Source of the DNA: an uncultured Draconibacterium sp. | GTDB taxonomy: Bacteria; Bacteroidota; Bacteroidia; Bacteroidales; Prolixibacteraceae | Assembly (NCBI RefSeq): GCF_963676735.1 | Contig: NZ_OY781464.1 | Span: 2,885,001-2,949,000, forward strand | Reading direction: 5' to 3' | Length of the DNA stretch: 64,000 bases | Shown: piece by piece, positions 17,229 through 24,625 of the stretch | Numbering within the stretch: position 1 is the first letter of the stretch | How the letters are laid out: the number at the start of each line of letters is the position of its first letter | Notes under the pieces: generated by a model | The model's input: only the letters and a program-made list of their open reading frames with translations | Databases searched by the model: none | What the model was told of the DNA's origin: nothing | Program-made: the position numbers and the translations under genes

Positions 17229-17657
17229 TTATTTTTTTCCGTATCTCATTACAATTGATGAACCTCCACCTTTATTGTCTAAGACTGATTCAATTTCTCC
17301 CCATTTAAATTTTCTTTTCGAGCCAATTTGTCTATCCAGCCAATCACTATATTCCTTTTGTTTTAGTTTTTCATTTTTAATAGAATAATCGTACCAACTT
17401 TTATTTGTTTGAATTGGCTTATTATCAACGATAAAACTAATTATTTGTATGGCGGAATTTAAGAATGAAAAAGTCATTAAGAAATACTCATTATCAATTT
17501 TTAAGTTGTTCACTTGTATTCTTGTCCACCCATTTTGCAAGTCTGTTTCTATTTGAGATTCCCCTAAGTTTAAATTCTTTAATTCCAAAATTGTCAGTTC
17601 TGGATTAATTGAATTATTAGAATCGATTGTTATATGTCCAGTTGTAATGTCAATCAT
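17229..17657 (-). CDS. Cassette protein of unknown function (142 aa)
   Basis: The protein has no signal peptide and an N-terminal beta-rich region (ITTGHITIDSN), then strands and a charged helix (EYSDWLDRQIG) before WGEIESVLDNKGGGSS. This ending resembles a family of small accessory proteins in Bacteroidota, but I do not recognise a function. The gene is AT-rich and is bracketed by palindromic sites C and B. An immunity-type role would be a guess. Confidence 0.7.
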   Translation of the reverse strand: MIDITTGHITIDSNNSINPELTILELKNLNLGESQIETDLQNGWTRIQVNNLKIDNEYFLMTFSFLNSAIQIISFIVDNKPIQTNKSWYDYSIKNEKLKQKEYSDWLDRQIGSKRKFKWGEIESVLDNKGGGSSIVMRYGKK

Positions 17658-17693
17658 AAATAAGTATTAAAACATAATTTTCTGTATTTAGAT

Positions 17694-17735
17694 TACGCAC
17701 CAACCCCGCTCTGAAATATGTACTTTGTTATGCCG
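17694..17735 (-). repeat. attC-like site B, apparently missing its centre
   Basis: Read on the minus strand the site starts CGGCATAAC, continues with AACAAAGTACATATTTC and AGCGGGGTTGG, and ends TGCGTA. The first half is closely similar to the corresponding half of site C. The central loop and second arm are missing, giving about 42 bp instead of about 135 bp. GTTATGCCG (17727-17735) is the exact complement of CGGCATAAC (18669-18677) at the front of the cassette it closes. Confidence 0.55.
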
Positions 17736-17742
17736 TCGTGTT

Positions 17743-18006
17743 TTAATTTTGATTAAAAGTTTTTCTAATCATTGTTGCATATTTCTTTGTTTCTTCCAAT
17801 TGAAGATGAATATCAAAAGCTTGATATAAAACTTCAGTCATAATTTTATTCACATAATTTACCGAAGATTTTTTATCAAGATGAAACAAAATGTCAATTG
17901 CTTCTGTCTCATAGTTGGCTAAATCCGAAACCTGATTAGCTCTTGCTCCAAGTGGATTCCAGTCAGTTAATATTTGTTTTACTTCCTCAATTTGTTTTTC
18001 ATCCAT
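17743..18006 (-). CDS. DUF1871-like small protein (87 aa)
   Basis: The predicted all-helical 87-residue protein starts EEVKQILTDWNPLGA, which resembles the start of DUF1871 proteins (an IIxxWDPIGL-like helix followed by an acidic E-x-I-D-I helix). It lies 15 bases after the MazF-like gene and within the same cassette, so it is probably co-transcribed with the toxin-antitoxin pair. The family has no established function. The DUF1871 match is from memory of the motif and is tentative. Confidence 0.65.
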   Translation of the reverse strand: MDEKQIEEVKQILTDWNPLGARANQVSDLANYETEAIDILFHLDKKSSVNYVNKIMTEVLYQAFDIHLQLEETKKYATMIRKTFNQN

Positions 18007-18021
18007 TTTGAAAATTAATTT

Positions 18022-18369
18022 TTATTCCAAATCAATTATTATCATTAAATTTTCTTTCACCTTTTCAATTAGGTTTTGTGGTAAATTTCCAACTTTCTTA
18101 ACAAGTCGTTTATTATCAATTGCCCTAATTTGGTCAATCATTACATCGCAATTTTGATGTAAATTTGCCTCTCCTTTTTTTATATGGACTCTCAAGATTT
18201 CCGAGTCTTTTTTAACATTTGTTGTCAAAGGGCAAACAATTGTTGATGGATGTGGAATTTGATTTAATAGATTTGTTTGGATTGTAAGAACTGGTCTAGT
18301 TTTGCCAGGTTCTGTCCCTATTTGCGGATTTAAATCTGCAATCCAGATTTCGTATTGTTTAATCGACAT
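18022..18369 (-). CDS. MazF/PemK-family endoribonuclease toxin
   Basis: The start chosen at 18369 gives MSIKQYEIWIADLNP, matching family N-termini; an upstream ATG at 18384 is also open. The fold markers are YEIWIADLNPQIGTEPGKTRPVLTIQ, VCPLTT and a DQIRAID strand. MazF toxins cleave mRNA at short motifs. The gene overlaps the antitoxin gene by 11 bases in the usual antitoxin-first order, and the pair forms one cassette with the DUF1871-like gene. Confidence 0.88.
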   Translation of the reverse strand: MSIKQYEIWIADLNPQIGTEPGKTRPVLTIQTNLLNQIPHPSTIVCPLTTNVKKDSEILRVHIKKGEANLHQNCDVMIDQIRAIDNKRLVKKVGNLPQNLIEKVKENLMIIIDLE

Positions 18370-18589
18370 AATCAATCTCCTCAAAATCTTTAAGTACAGT
18401 CATTGAATCTTTTTTTACCAAATCAGATTCTTTTTTTAGTTTTTCCTCCAACAGAGCGCGTCGTTGCAATCTATTGTAATATTCAATTGCCTCATTAATA
18501 TACCTGTTTCTTGGTTTCTTAATTTTTGAAAGAATCTTTTCGGTTTCTCCAAAAATAGAATCGTCAATCTTTAATGATACTGTTTTCAT
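18359..18589 (-). CDS. Ribbon-helix-helix antitoxin of the MazF-like toxin
   Basis: The 76-residue protein has an N-terminal beta strand (KTVSLKIDDSI) and two helices as in RHH DNA-binding antitoxins (RNRYINEAIEYYNRL). A charged C-terminal tail would wrap the toxin. It precedes and overlaps the toxin gene. RHH antitoxins usually repress their own operon. Confidence 0.82.
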   Translation of the reverse strand: MKTVSLKIDDSIFGETEKILSKIKKPRNRYINEAIEYYNRLQRRALLEEKLKKESDLVKKDSMTVLKDFEEIDYVD

Positions 18590-18668
18590 AATTTACACTT
18601 TTAGTATTTCAAAAGTATATCATTTTAGTATATTTTACAAGTATTTAAATTCTTTCTTTTTTAACATG

Positions 18669-18804
18669 CGGCATAACGGTTAGTATATGAAAAGTAGGCG
18701 ATTTCGAACCACGAAACTTTCGGTTAAGCACAAACTTTGAAACGAGCCAAAACCCATTATTTTAATGTTACTTCGCCTATTTTTTATATACATTGTTAGC
18801 AAGC
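18669..18804 (-). repeat. attC-like imperfect palindrome A (between esterase and toxin-antitoxin cassettes)
   Basis: Arms GTATATGAAAAGTAGGCGA (18683-18701) and TCGCCTATTTTTTATATAC (18773-18791) pair at 17 of 19 positions around a roughly 70-base centre. One end, GTTAGCAAGC (18795-18804), is the exact 10-bp complement of GCTTGCTAAC (20063-20072) at the front of the esterase cassette. The other end, CGGCATAAC (18669-18677), matches the far end of the next cassette. No gene overlaps it. Confidence 0.7.
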
Positions 18805-18808
18805 GTTT

Positions 18809-20047
18809 TTATTTTTTTCCTTCTTTCAATTCGTTTAGTTTTTCTTTGGTTCCTTGAACTTCTCCCAATTCTAAGGATTTGGTGAAGTATTTAATAGCAT
18901 TTGTAGTGTCTGAAATACTATTGTAATAATCTCCCATTGAGTCATAAGCATTTGCACTTGTGGGGTAATTCTGAATGTTTAGTTTGAAAAACGGAAAAGC
19001 TCTTTCATAGTCACCTTTACCTAAAAACATATACGCTAGGTTATTTATTTCATATTCATCTGGCAGAAAAGTATGTTTGAGTTCGGCTGATATTTTCTCA
19101 TGATGAGAAACGATAAGCCCTACAAGTTCTTCCCCTGTAAGTTTTGGTTCAGGAGCATAGAATTCACTCCAATGTTCAAACTTGTACCATGCAAAAAAGA
19201 ATCGAAGAGCATGGTGTGTAGCAACTATTGGTGCAGTTCCGTGAGTTTCATTGGGATAGTAATTCCATTCTGAATTTATTTGATTATTTGATTTTGTCAA
19301 TTCAGAAAATTCATGAATCGACCGTAGATGAAGTGTATTGCTTGTGGAGTCTTTCAATGCGGTTTCAAAGGTCATGTCAGTTTCATCTCCATTATTTATT
19401 GTATTGGCTATCGCAATGTACATTGACTTTTTACCGTAATCGTTGTCTGTTAAGAGCGTTTTCCCTTGATTTAATAATTTCTGATTGTCCCATCCAAGAC
19501 TTGGGTCGATTGCTAAGTAATTTTCAAACAAGTGAGAATGGTTGATGAAAGTATTTGCAACCACTAATCCACCTAATGAGTGTCCGATCAATGTTCTGTG
19601 TGGAGTCGTTGGGTAATTGGCATCAATATGCGGTATTAGTTCGTCTTCAATAAACTTGGTAAAGTTCTCTGCACCGCCTGATGGATTTGAACCGTCTCCG
19701 GTATGTGAGGTTGTTAAATCTCTTAGTCTATTTGTATTTGGAATCGCAACTATAATCATTTCTGGAATAAGTCTACTAATAGCATTTGATCGTACAATTC
19801 CAACAACAGATTCAAAATGAAACTCTCCATCGAATAAGTATATAACTGGATACTTAAAACCATAAATACTTGATCTAGGTACATGAACCCAAATTTCCCT
19901 ATCTTCTCCTAGTATTTCTGAAGATATTGAATCTCGAATACCAATAGAAATCTGATTGGAAACGGCATCTACGTTTTCCACAGTTTGACCGTAGCTTAGA
20001 CTATTTTGCACACTAAAGGCAATTATTAAATAGAGTAATCTTTTCAT
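18809..20047 (-). CDS. Secreted esterase (esterase D-like) with C-terminal TPR
   Basis: The 412-residue protein has a signal peptide (LLYLIIAFSVQNSLSYG) and an alpha/beta-hydrolase domain of the PF00756 type: VHVPRSS, YPVIYLFDGE, and the nucleophile elbow GHSLGG at about residue 165. A terminal TPR pair follows at about residues 340-405 (ANAYDSMGDYYNSISDTTNAIKYF region). Such enzymes cleave carboxyl esters or resemble siderophore esterases. It is the largest cassette cargo here and lies four bases from site A. Confidence 0.82.
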   Translation of the reverse strand: MKRLLYLIIAFSVQNSLSYGQTVENVDAVSNQISIGIRDSISSEILGEDREIWVHVPRSSIYGFKYPVIYLFDGEFHFESVVGIVRSNAISRLIPEMIIVAIPNTNRLRDLTTSHTGDGSNPSGGAENFTKFIEDELIPHIDANYPTTPHRTLIGHSLGGLVVANTFINHSHLFENYLAIDPSLGWDNQKLLNQGKTLLTDNDYGKKSMYIAIANTINNGDETDMTFETALKDSTSNTLHLRSIHEFSELTKSNNQINSEWNYYPNETHGTAPIVATHHALRFFFAWYKFEHWSEFYAPEPKLTGEELVGLIVSHHEKISAELKHTFLPDEYEINNLAYMFLGKGDYERAFPFFKLNIQNYPTSANAYDSMGDYYNSISDTTNAIKYFTKSLELGEVQGTKEKLNELKEGKK

Positions 20048-20062
20048 ATTTGTTTTTTTAAT

Positions 20063-20170
20063 GCTTGCTAACTAGTAGGTATCATCATTGTTGTTATATC
20101 GCTTATAGCGTAATTTCTTATTGTTGTTATACACCCAAGTAGGAGTGGAAAACACACCTATTATATTACA
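20063..20170 (-). repeat. Degenerate attC-like site D in front of the esterase cassette
   Basis: The site begins with GCTTGCTAAC at 20063-20072, the exact complement of the end of site A. A weak inner pairing (TAGTAGGT with ACCTATTA) and a short hairpin CGCTTATAGCG follow. The outer limit is uncertain. In an integron-like model this is the insertion boundary upstream of the first cassette. Confidence 0.4.
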
Positions 20171-20400
20171 ATTGCTTTTTCGCTTTATTTTAGGGCCGGT
20201 ATACAATGCTTGTTTGTTTTTGGTGCTTTAAATGTAAACATCTTATGTTTAAAAAGCAAGGCAACGCGAAACCCGGAAAGTGGTTTGTTTCAGTCTTTTG
20301 TAGCTCGTCCTCCTTTATTAAAAGGAGGTGGCTCCGCAGGAGTCGGAGGAATGAGATTGTAAAAACGTGTAAAATCAATCAATCCCCCTTTTATTCCCCC

Positions 20401-20802
20401 TTCGCCAAGCTACCCTTTATACACAAATATTTTATTACTAATTTCTGTAAAAGGAATTCTAACTGAGGCGCATGCTAGGTTTCATTTTCAATTGACTTTT
20501 CTATTTGCGCCTTTGTTAATACTTCCCATTAACCCCGGGCGGCACTTTCCCGATGAATCGGGAGTTTGCCCGGGGCTGAATTAATACGGACTTTCAGCCC
20601 GATATTTTATTTGATTAAAAGAATAAGCGCTGAAAGTGCGTAATATTTGAGCCCAGGGCAAAGTAATTCAACGAATTACGTCGCCCTGGGTCATGATGAT
20701 ATGATTTGAATCGTCCGGCGAAAGAAAATGATCGAAGCTGTTTGGTATTCCCGGACGAAATTTAAATCAGAAGAAGTTTTGTATAAAGGGTAGTTCGCCA
20801 AG
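20401..20802. mobile_element. MITE-like insertion with terminal inverted repeats and 9-bp target duplication
   Basis: TTCGCCAAG occurs at 20401-20409 and 20794-20802. Immediately inside each copy lie CTACCCTTTATAC (20410-20422) and its perfect complement GTATAAAGGGTAG (20781-20793). The 384-bp interior has no transposase gene and contains four hairpins. This is the expected structure of a non-autonomous element inserted with a 9-bp duplication. No full-length parent element is visible in the window. Confidence 0.75.
20533..20758. repeat. Cluster of four REP-like hairpins inside the insertion
   Basis: There are four successive inverted repeats: CCCCGGGC/GCCCGGGG (20533-20575, with inner TCCCGAT/ATCGGGA); ACTTTCAGC/GCTGAAAGT (20590-20637); CCCAGGGC/GCCCTGGG (20652-20690, with inner GTAATTC/GAATTAC); and TCGTCCGG/CCGGACGA (20711-20758). 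All arms are perfect. The dense nested dyads resemble REP/BIME-type elements moved by RAYT transposases. No coding potential is seen. Confidence 0.7.
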
Positions 20803-20851
20803 GGGGACGAAGAAAATCGAACCTGGGGCAAGGCTTGTGCCCATGTTTTTT

Positions 20852-21082
20852 TACTTTGTGTCCCTTGGGGATTGGTCTGCGCCCCTTGGGGATAGCTTTG
20901 CGAAAACAGGGGATTGTTTTGCGCCCCCTGGGGTTCTTCCCTTGCCCCCAGGGGATGGTCTTGTGAAAATGGGGGATTGCTTCATGCCCCTTGGGGATGG
21001 TTTAGCGCCCTCGGGGGATGGTCTTGTGAAAATGGGGGCGAATTTCGTGCCCCTTGGGGATAGCTTTGCCAAACTGAGGAAA
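20852..21082. repeat. 21-bp minisatellite, 11 units, open on both strands
   Basis: Eleven consecutive 21-bp units run without gaps, typically ending CCCCTTGGGGAT; the last unit is degenerate. Since 21 is a multiple of three, both strands stay open. The plus frame (20837-21163) would encode heptads of the form PLGDxFA or KMGDxxx, and the minus frame (20851-21072) is also open. Near-identical units 63 bp apart (20957 and 21020) suggest higher-order duplication. Whether any protein is made is doubtful. Confidence 0.8.
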
Positions 21083-21184
21083 GACGCTGTTCAAATAACT
21101 CCGAACAAACAGCTCATCGCTCCCCTTTCACCGACAAATCTCCCCTGTTCAGCAAAAAAATAATTTCATTTCCACCAACTTATC

Positions 21185-21368
21185 TACCTTTGTTTCAGCC
21201 AAAAACAATTAACAAAAAATGAAACGAGCATGTAAAATTATTACACCCAAAAACATAATTAAAACAAGCGAGTTCCATACTATACCTTTGAAAATAAACA
21301 ATTTTAATAGTATGAAACGAACATGACTAATTTTATCATTAGCCAAAAACGACCATGATAAAATTAGT
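21185..21368 (+). promoter_or_regulatory. Duplicated promoter-like block and 14-bp inverted repeat before the methyltransferase
   Basis: TACCTTTG, a TAnnTTTG -7 word, occurs at 21185-21192 and 21283-21290. Each is followed 27-29 bases later by ATGAAACGAnCATG (21219, 21312), so a block of about 95 bp seems duplicated. The second copy runs into the perfect inverted repeat ACTAATTTTATCAT/ATGATAAAATTAGT (21326-21339 and 21355-21368). The -33 TTTG element is weak in both copies. Confidence 0.45.
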
Positions 21369-21411
21369 TTTGTGAGTTGCATCTGGCAATTGAAAAACTA
21401 ATTATTAACAG

Positions 21412-22014
21412 ATGAAAACACAGGAAAAAACAACCAAAACTGCCCGTTACGGCAGCCGCCGCGAGCAAATGCCCAATTTCTTTTTTCAACTCATGACCTT
21501 TTTAATGCGTATTTCGGATGTATTGGGAAAACAGTCGGAACGAAACTTTAAACGCCTGCCCATAAAAGCCGGACAAGTTGTTGTTGATTACGGTTGCGGA
21601 CCGGCACGTTACATAAAAAAGGCCTCCGAAACGGTTGGCCCCAACGGCAAAGTGCTTGCGGTTGATATTCACCCTATGGCCGTAAAAATGGCTCACGAAA
21701 AAATTGAACAACACCAACTGCAAAATGTAGAAGTGTTCCAGGCAAAAGGGTACGCTTGCGCAATTCCCAACAATTCGGTTGATGTAATTTATGCCCTCGA
21801 CATGTTTCATATGGTGGAAAAACCCGCCGAATTACTTGCAGAATTTGCACGTATGCTAAAATTTCAGGGCTATCTTATTATTGAAGACGGGCATCAGCCA
21901 CGAGCCAAAACGCTCGACAAAATTCATTACTCGGGGTTGTTTGCGGTGTGTCGCCAAAACAAACATCACATTATTTGCCGTTTTAAAGAGACCAAATGTT
22001 TGCCTCCGGTATAA
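21412..22014 (+). CDS. SAM-dependent methyltransferase (Methyltransf_11/UbiE-like)
   Basis: The 200-residue class I methyltransferase has motif I VVVDYGCGPARYI at about residues 56-68, the acidic motif VLAVDIHP, and motif IV IYALDMFHMVEKP. The substrate is not evident. It is followed at 120 bases by the sulfide:quinone oxidoreductase and may be co-expressed with it. The C-terminal cysteine/histidine-rich tail (VCRQNKHHIICRFK) is noticeable, but no metal-site pattern is certain. Confidence 0.8.
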   Translation: MKTQEKTTKTARYGSRREQMPNFFFQLMTFLMRISDVLGKQSERNFKRLPIKAGQVVVDYGCGPARYIKKASETVGPNGKVLAVDIHPMAVKMAHEKIEQHQLQNVEVFQAKGYACAIPNNSVDVIYALDMFHMVEKPAELLAEFARMLKFQGYLIIEDGHQPRAKTLDKIHYSGLFAVCRQNKHHIICRFKETKCLPPV

Positions 22015-22133
22015 AGGCACTCTGTAACCCCAATCACATAAAATGCTCAATAACATGAAATTAGCAGTGCTAATTTTGAAACTTTCATAGATAACTTTTT
22101 GTTTAACTAGCAAAACTCAAAAATTCTGATCTT

Positions 22134-23588
22134 ATGAAGGTAGTAGTCCTCGGTGCCGGAATCTCCGGACACACCGCAGCAGCATTTCTCAAAAAAAAAC
22201 TGGGTAAAAAACACGATGTAATTGTAGTATCGCCCAGCCAGTATTACCAATGGATACCCTCGAACATTTGGGTGGGGGTTGGCCGAATGAGTGTCGACCA
22301 GGTACGTTTTAAACTGCAAAAAGTATATAAACGCTGGGGCATCGAGTTTCACCAGGCCAAAGCAACAGCGATTCACCCGGAGGGTGATGCAACATCAAAT
22401 ACAGCCTTTGTTGACATTGAATATACCTCGGAAGACAAAAGGGGACAAAGCGGAAAAGTGGAGTACGATTACCTGGTAAATGCCACGGGACCGAAATTGA
22501 ATTTTGAAGCTACCGAAGGCCTCGGACCGGGGAAAAATACGGTTTCGGTGTGCTCGTACGACCATGCTGCACATGCCTGGGAGGAGCTGGACAAAAGCAT
22601 CGAAAAAATGAAAAAGGGCGAAAAGCAGCGTTTTCTGATTGGCACAGGACATCCCATGGCTACCTGCCAGGGTGCAGCTTTTGAGTATGCCCTGAATATT
22701 GCCTTTGAGTTGAGAAAAAGAAAATTGTTACACCTGGCCGAAATTACCTGGATATCGAACGAATACGAAGTGGGCGATTTTGGAATGGGAGGCGCCTTTG
22801 TAAAACGCGGTGGCTATGTTACCTCTACCAAAGTATTTACCGAATCGGTGTTTGCCGAAAACAATATTAAATGGATAAAACGCGCCGGAGTGTTTAAAGT
22901 AGAGCCAGGAAAAGCCATTTATGAAACACTTGACGGTGAAGAAAAATCGATTGAATTTGATTTTGCCATGCTTATTCCCGGTTTCTCGGGGCAACCTTTT
23001 AAGGCCTTCGACAAACAGGGCGAAGACATTACCCAAAAGGTTTTTGCGCCCAACGGTTTTATGAAAGTGGATGCCGATTATAACCCGAAACCGTTTGAAG
23101 AGTGGAGCATAAACGACTGGCCACAAACCTACCAGAGTCCGGCTTACCCCAACATGTACGCCACGGGTATTGCCTTTGCACCACCCCACTCTATTTCTAA
23201 ACCCATGAAAAGCCCCGGCGGACGTGCCATTTTCCCGGCACCACCACGTACCGGAATGCCATCGGGGGTTATCGGTAAAATTGTGGCTCAAAATATTGCC
23301 GAAGGAATTAAAAAAGGAACGTTTGAGCATAAACATACCGCTAACATGGGACGCATGGGCGCTGCCTGCATTGTGTCGGCCGGTTACAGCATGACCAAAG
23401 GACTCGGTGCTACAATGACGGTATCGCCGGTAGTTCCCGATTGGGAGAAATACCCGGAATGGGGTCGAGATATTAATTCAACAGTTGGCGAAATTGGTAC
23501 TGCCGGCCACTGGATAAAACTCTTTCTGCATTACATGTTTTTGCATAAAGCCAAAGGTTATCCGTTTTGGTGGCTTTTGCCGGAATAG
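22134..23588 (+). CDS. sqr: Sulfide:quinone oxidoreductase-like FAD flavoprotein
   Basis: The 484-residue protein begins with a Rossmann motif VVLGAGISGHTAAAFL. It keeps the redox cysteine of SQR-like enzymes at C178 (MATCQG) and a second at C412 (GAACIVSAG). FAD-binding ATGPKLNFE and the PPRTGMPSG region are also typical. These proteins oxidise sulfide and pass electrons to quinone at the membrane; the C-terminal aromatic segment (YPFWWLLPE) may be the membrane anchor. Subtype is not assigned. A 54-aa gene follows. Confidence 0.85.
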   Translation: MKVVVLGAGISGHTAAAFLKKKLGKKHDVIVVSPSQYYQWIPSNIWVGVGRMSVDQVRFKLQKVYKRWGIEFHQAKATAIHPEGDATSNTAFVDIEYTSEDKRGQSGKVEYDYLVNATGPKLNFEATEGLGPGKNTVSVCSYDHAAHAWEELDKSIEKMKKGEKQRFLIGTGHPMATCQGAAFEYALNIAFELRKRKLLHLAEITWISNEYEVGDFGMGGAFVKRGGYVTSTKVFTESVFAENNIKWIKRAGVFKVEPGKAIYETLDGEEKSIEFDFAMLIPGFSGQPFKAFDKQGEDITQKVFAPNGFMKVDADYNPKPFEEWSINDWPQTYQSPAYPNMYATGIAFAPPHSISKPMKSPGGRAIFPAPPRTGMPSGVIGKIVAQNIAEGIKKGTFEHKHTANMGRMGAACIVSAGYSMTKGLGATMTVSPVVPDWEKYPEWGRDINSTVGEIGTAGHWIKLFLHYMFLHKAKGYPFWWLLPE

Positions 23589-23726
23589 TTGAAGGACTCA
23601 GGGATTGCAGGACTGAAGGACTGAGTTGACCTTAAAAAACTGATAAAATGAAAAATTGCCGTTAAAGAAACATTTACAGGCAGGGCTCGCAGCTCTTAGC
23701 TGGCAACCCGAAACAAAAAATAAATC

Positions 23727-23891
23727 ATGGAAAAACAAAATAGAATTACTACCGCTTATAAAGATGAATTTTACCCGCCGGTTCCTACACGTTGGACACG
23801 TTTTTGGCGAACTTGTTTCCTGGTTCAGCTTTATAATTTTTTTCGACTGAACCTGAAAATAATGATGATTGTGGTTAAGGGACACTCGTAA
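23727..23891 (+). CDS. Small 54-aa protein downstream of SQR
   Basis: ATG 23727 to TAA 23889 encodes a basic, aromatic small protein. It has YPPVPTRWTRFWRT followed by a hydrophobic stretch ending in KIMMIVVKGHS. A conserved-looking PPVPTRWTRFWR core with a following amphipathic or membrane segment is hard to explain by chance, and I believe similar small proteins accompany SQR genes in Bacteroidota. It may be an accessory or anchoring subunit; this role is inference. The start is preceded by an A-rich tract typical of this phylum. Confidence 0.7.
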   Translation: MEKQNRITTAYKDEFYPPVPTRWTRFWRTCFLVQLYNFFRLNLKIMMIVVKGHS

Positions 23892-24043
23892 TTCACTTAT
23901 ACGGGGCGGAGTTGAGAGTTAGTAGCCAAAGCACTTCAAATCAAACGGTTTTCAGGGTCTTTGTTCTTAACTAAACAAGATACTGAATCAAGTTCGGCGT
24001 GCCATAGGCCAACTGTTTTCAGCTCCATCTCGTTTTGCTTAAC

Positions 24044-24607
24044 TTATAGTTTAGTAACAAACTCCTCAAGCGCTTTTCGTGTACGTGGTGCCAACTCTCT
24101 CGAACGATAGGGTTCTTCCAAATCGTCGGGCTCGCCCAAATAGCCAAGCGCCCCCATACATACCGGACTAACATTCTCCTTCAGGTTTAATACCGTCGAT
24201 AACTTTTCGCTGTCGAAACCGCCCATCAGGTGTCCGTAAATACCATTGGCACTCGCCTGAAGTAAAAGCTGGGCATTGGCCATACCCACATCGTGCAGGG
24301 CAAACCTATTTGGTTTATCATTTTTCTCGTAGGTATTTCGTTGCAACGAAGCAAAAAGTAAGGCTGCTTTTTTTGCCCAGGGTTGATTTCCGGGCAGTAA
24401 ACATGCCCATAAGGTATCGAATCCCGGAGTGCCGCGCAAGGCATACACATATTGCCAGGGCTGTTCATTCATGGCACTGGCCGCCCACGATGCTCCGGTA
24501 AAAATTTTGTTTACATCCTCCGCTGACACCGGCTCCGCTGAAAAGGACCGGGGGCTCCATCTTTTCTCCAAAAGCGGATGAATAGTATATTTCTTTTGAT
24601 TTTCCAT
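24044..24607 (-). CDS. Nitroreductase-family FMN protein
   Basis: The 187-residue protein has the family start RWSPRSFSAEPVS, the FMN-binding ASWAASAMNEQPWQYV segment, and the C-terminal GALGYLGEPDDL stretch. Such enzymes reduce nitro groups or quinones with NAD(P)H. It is the last gene of a minus-strand block with pirin, YceI and a Crp/Fnr regulator, a set often seen together in Bacteroidota and suggestive of redox or electrophile stress. Confidence 0.88.
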   Translation of the reverse strand: MENQKKYTIHPLLEKRWSPRSFSAEPVSAEDVNKIFTGASWAASAMNEQPWQYVYALRGTPGFDTLWACLLPGNQPWAKKAALLFASLQRNTYEKNDKPNRFALHDVGMANAQLLLQASANGIYGHLMGGFDSEKLSTVLNLKENVSPVCMGALGYLGEPDDLEEPYRSRELAPRTRKALEEFVTKL

Positions 24608-24625
24608 ATTTCTGTTCTTTCCGGT

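Noticed and set aside
20206..20466. 86-aa plus-strand frame
   Set aside because: It spans a palindromic AAAGGAGG stretch and enters the MITE-like insertion; composition is not protein-like.
20852..21082. Repeats as a CRISPR array
   Set aside because: Units are adjacent with no unique spacers and there are no cas genes; it is a minisatellite.
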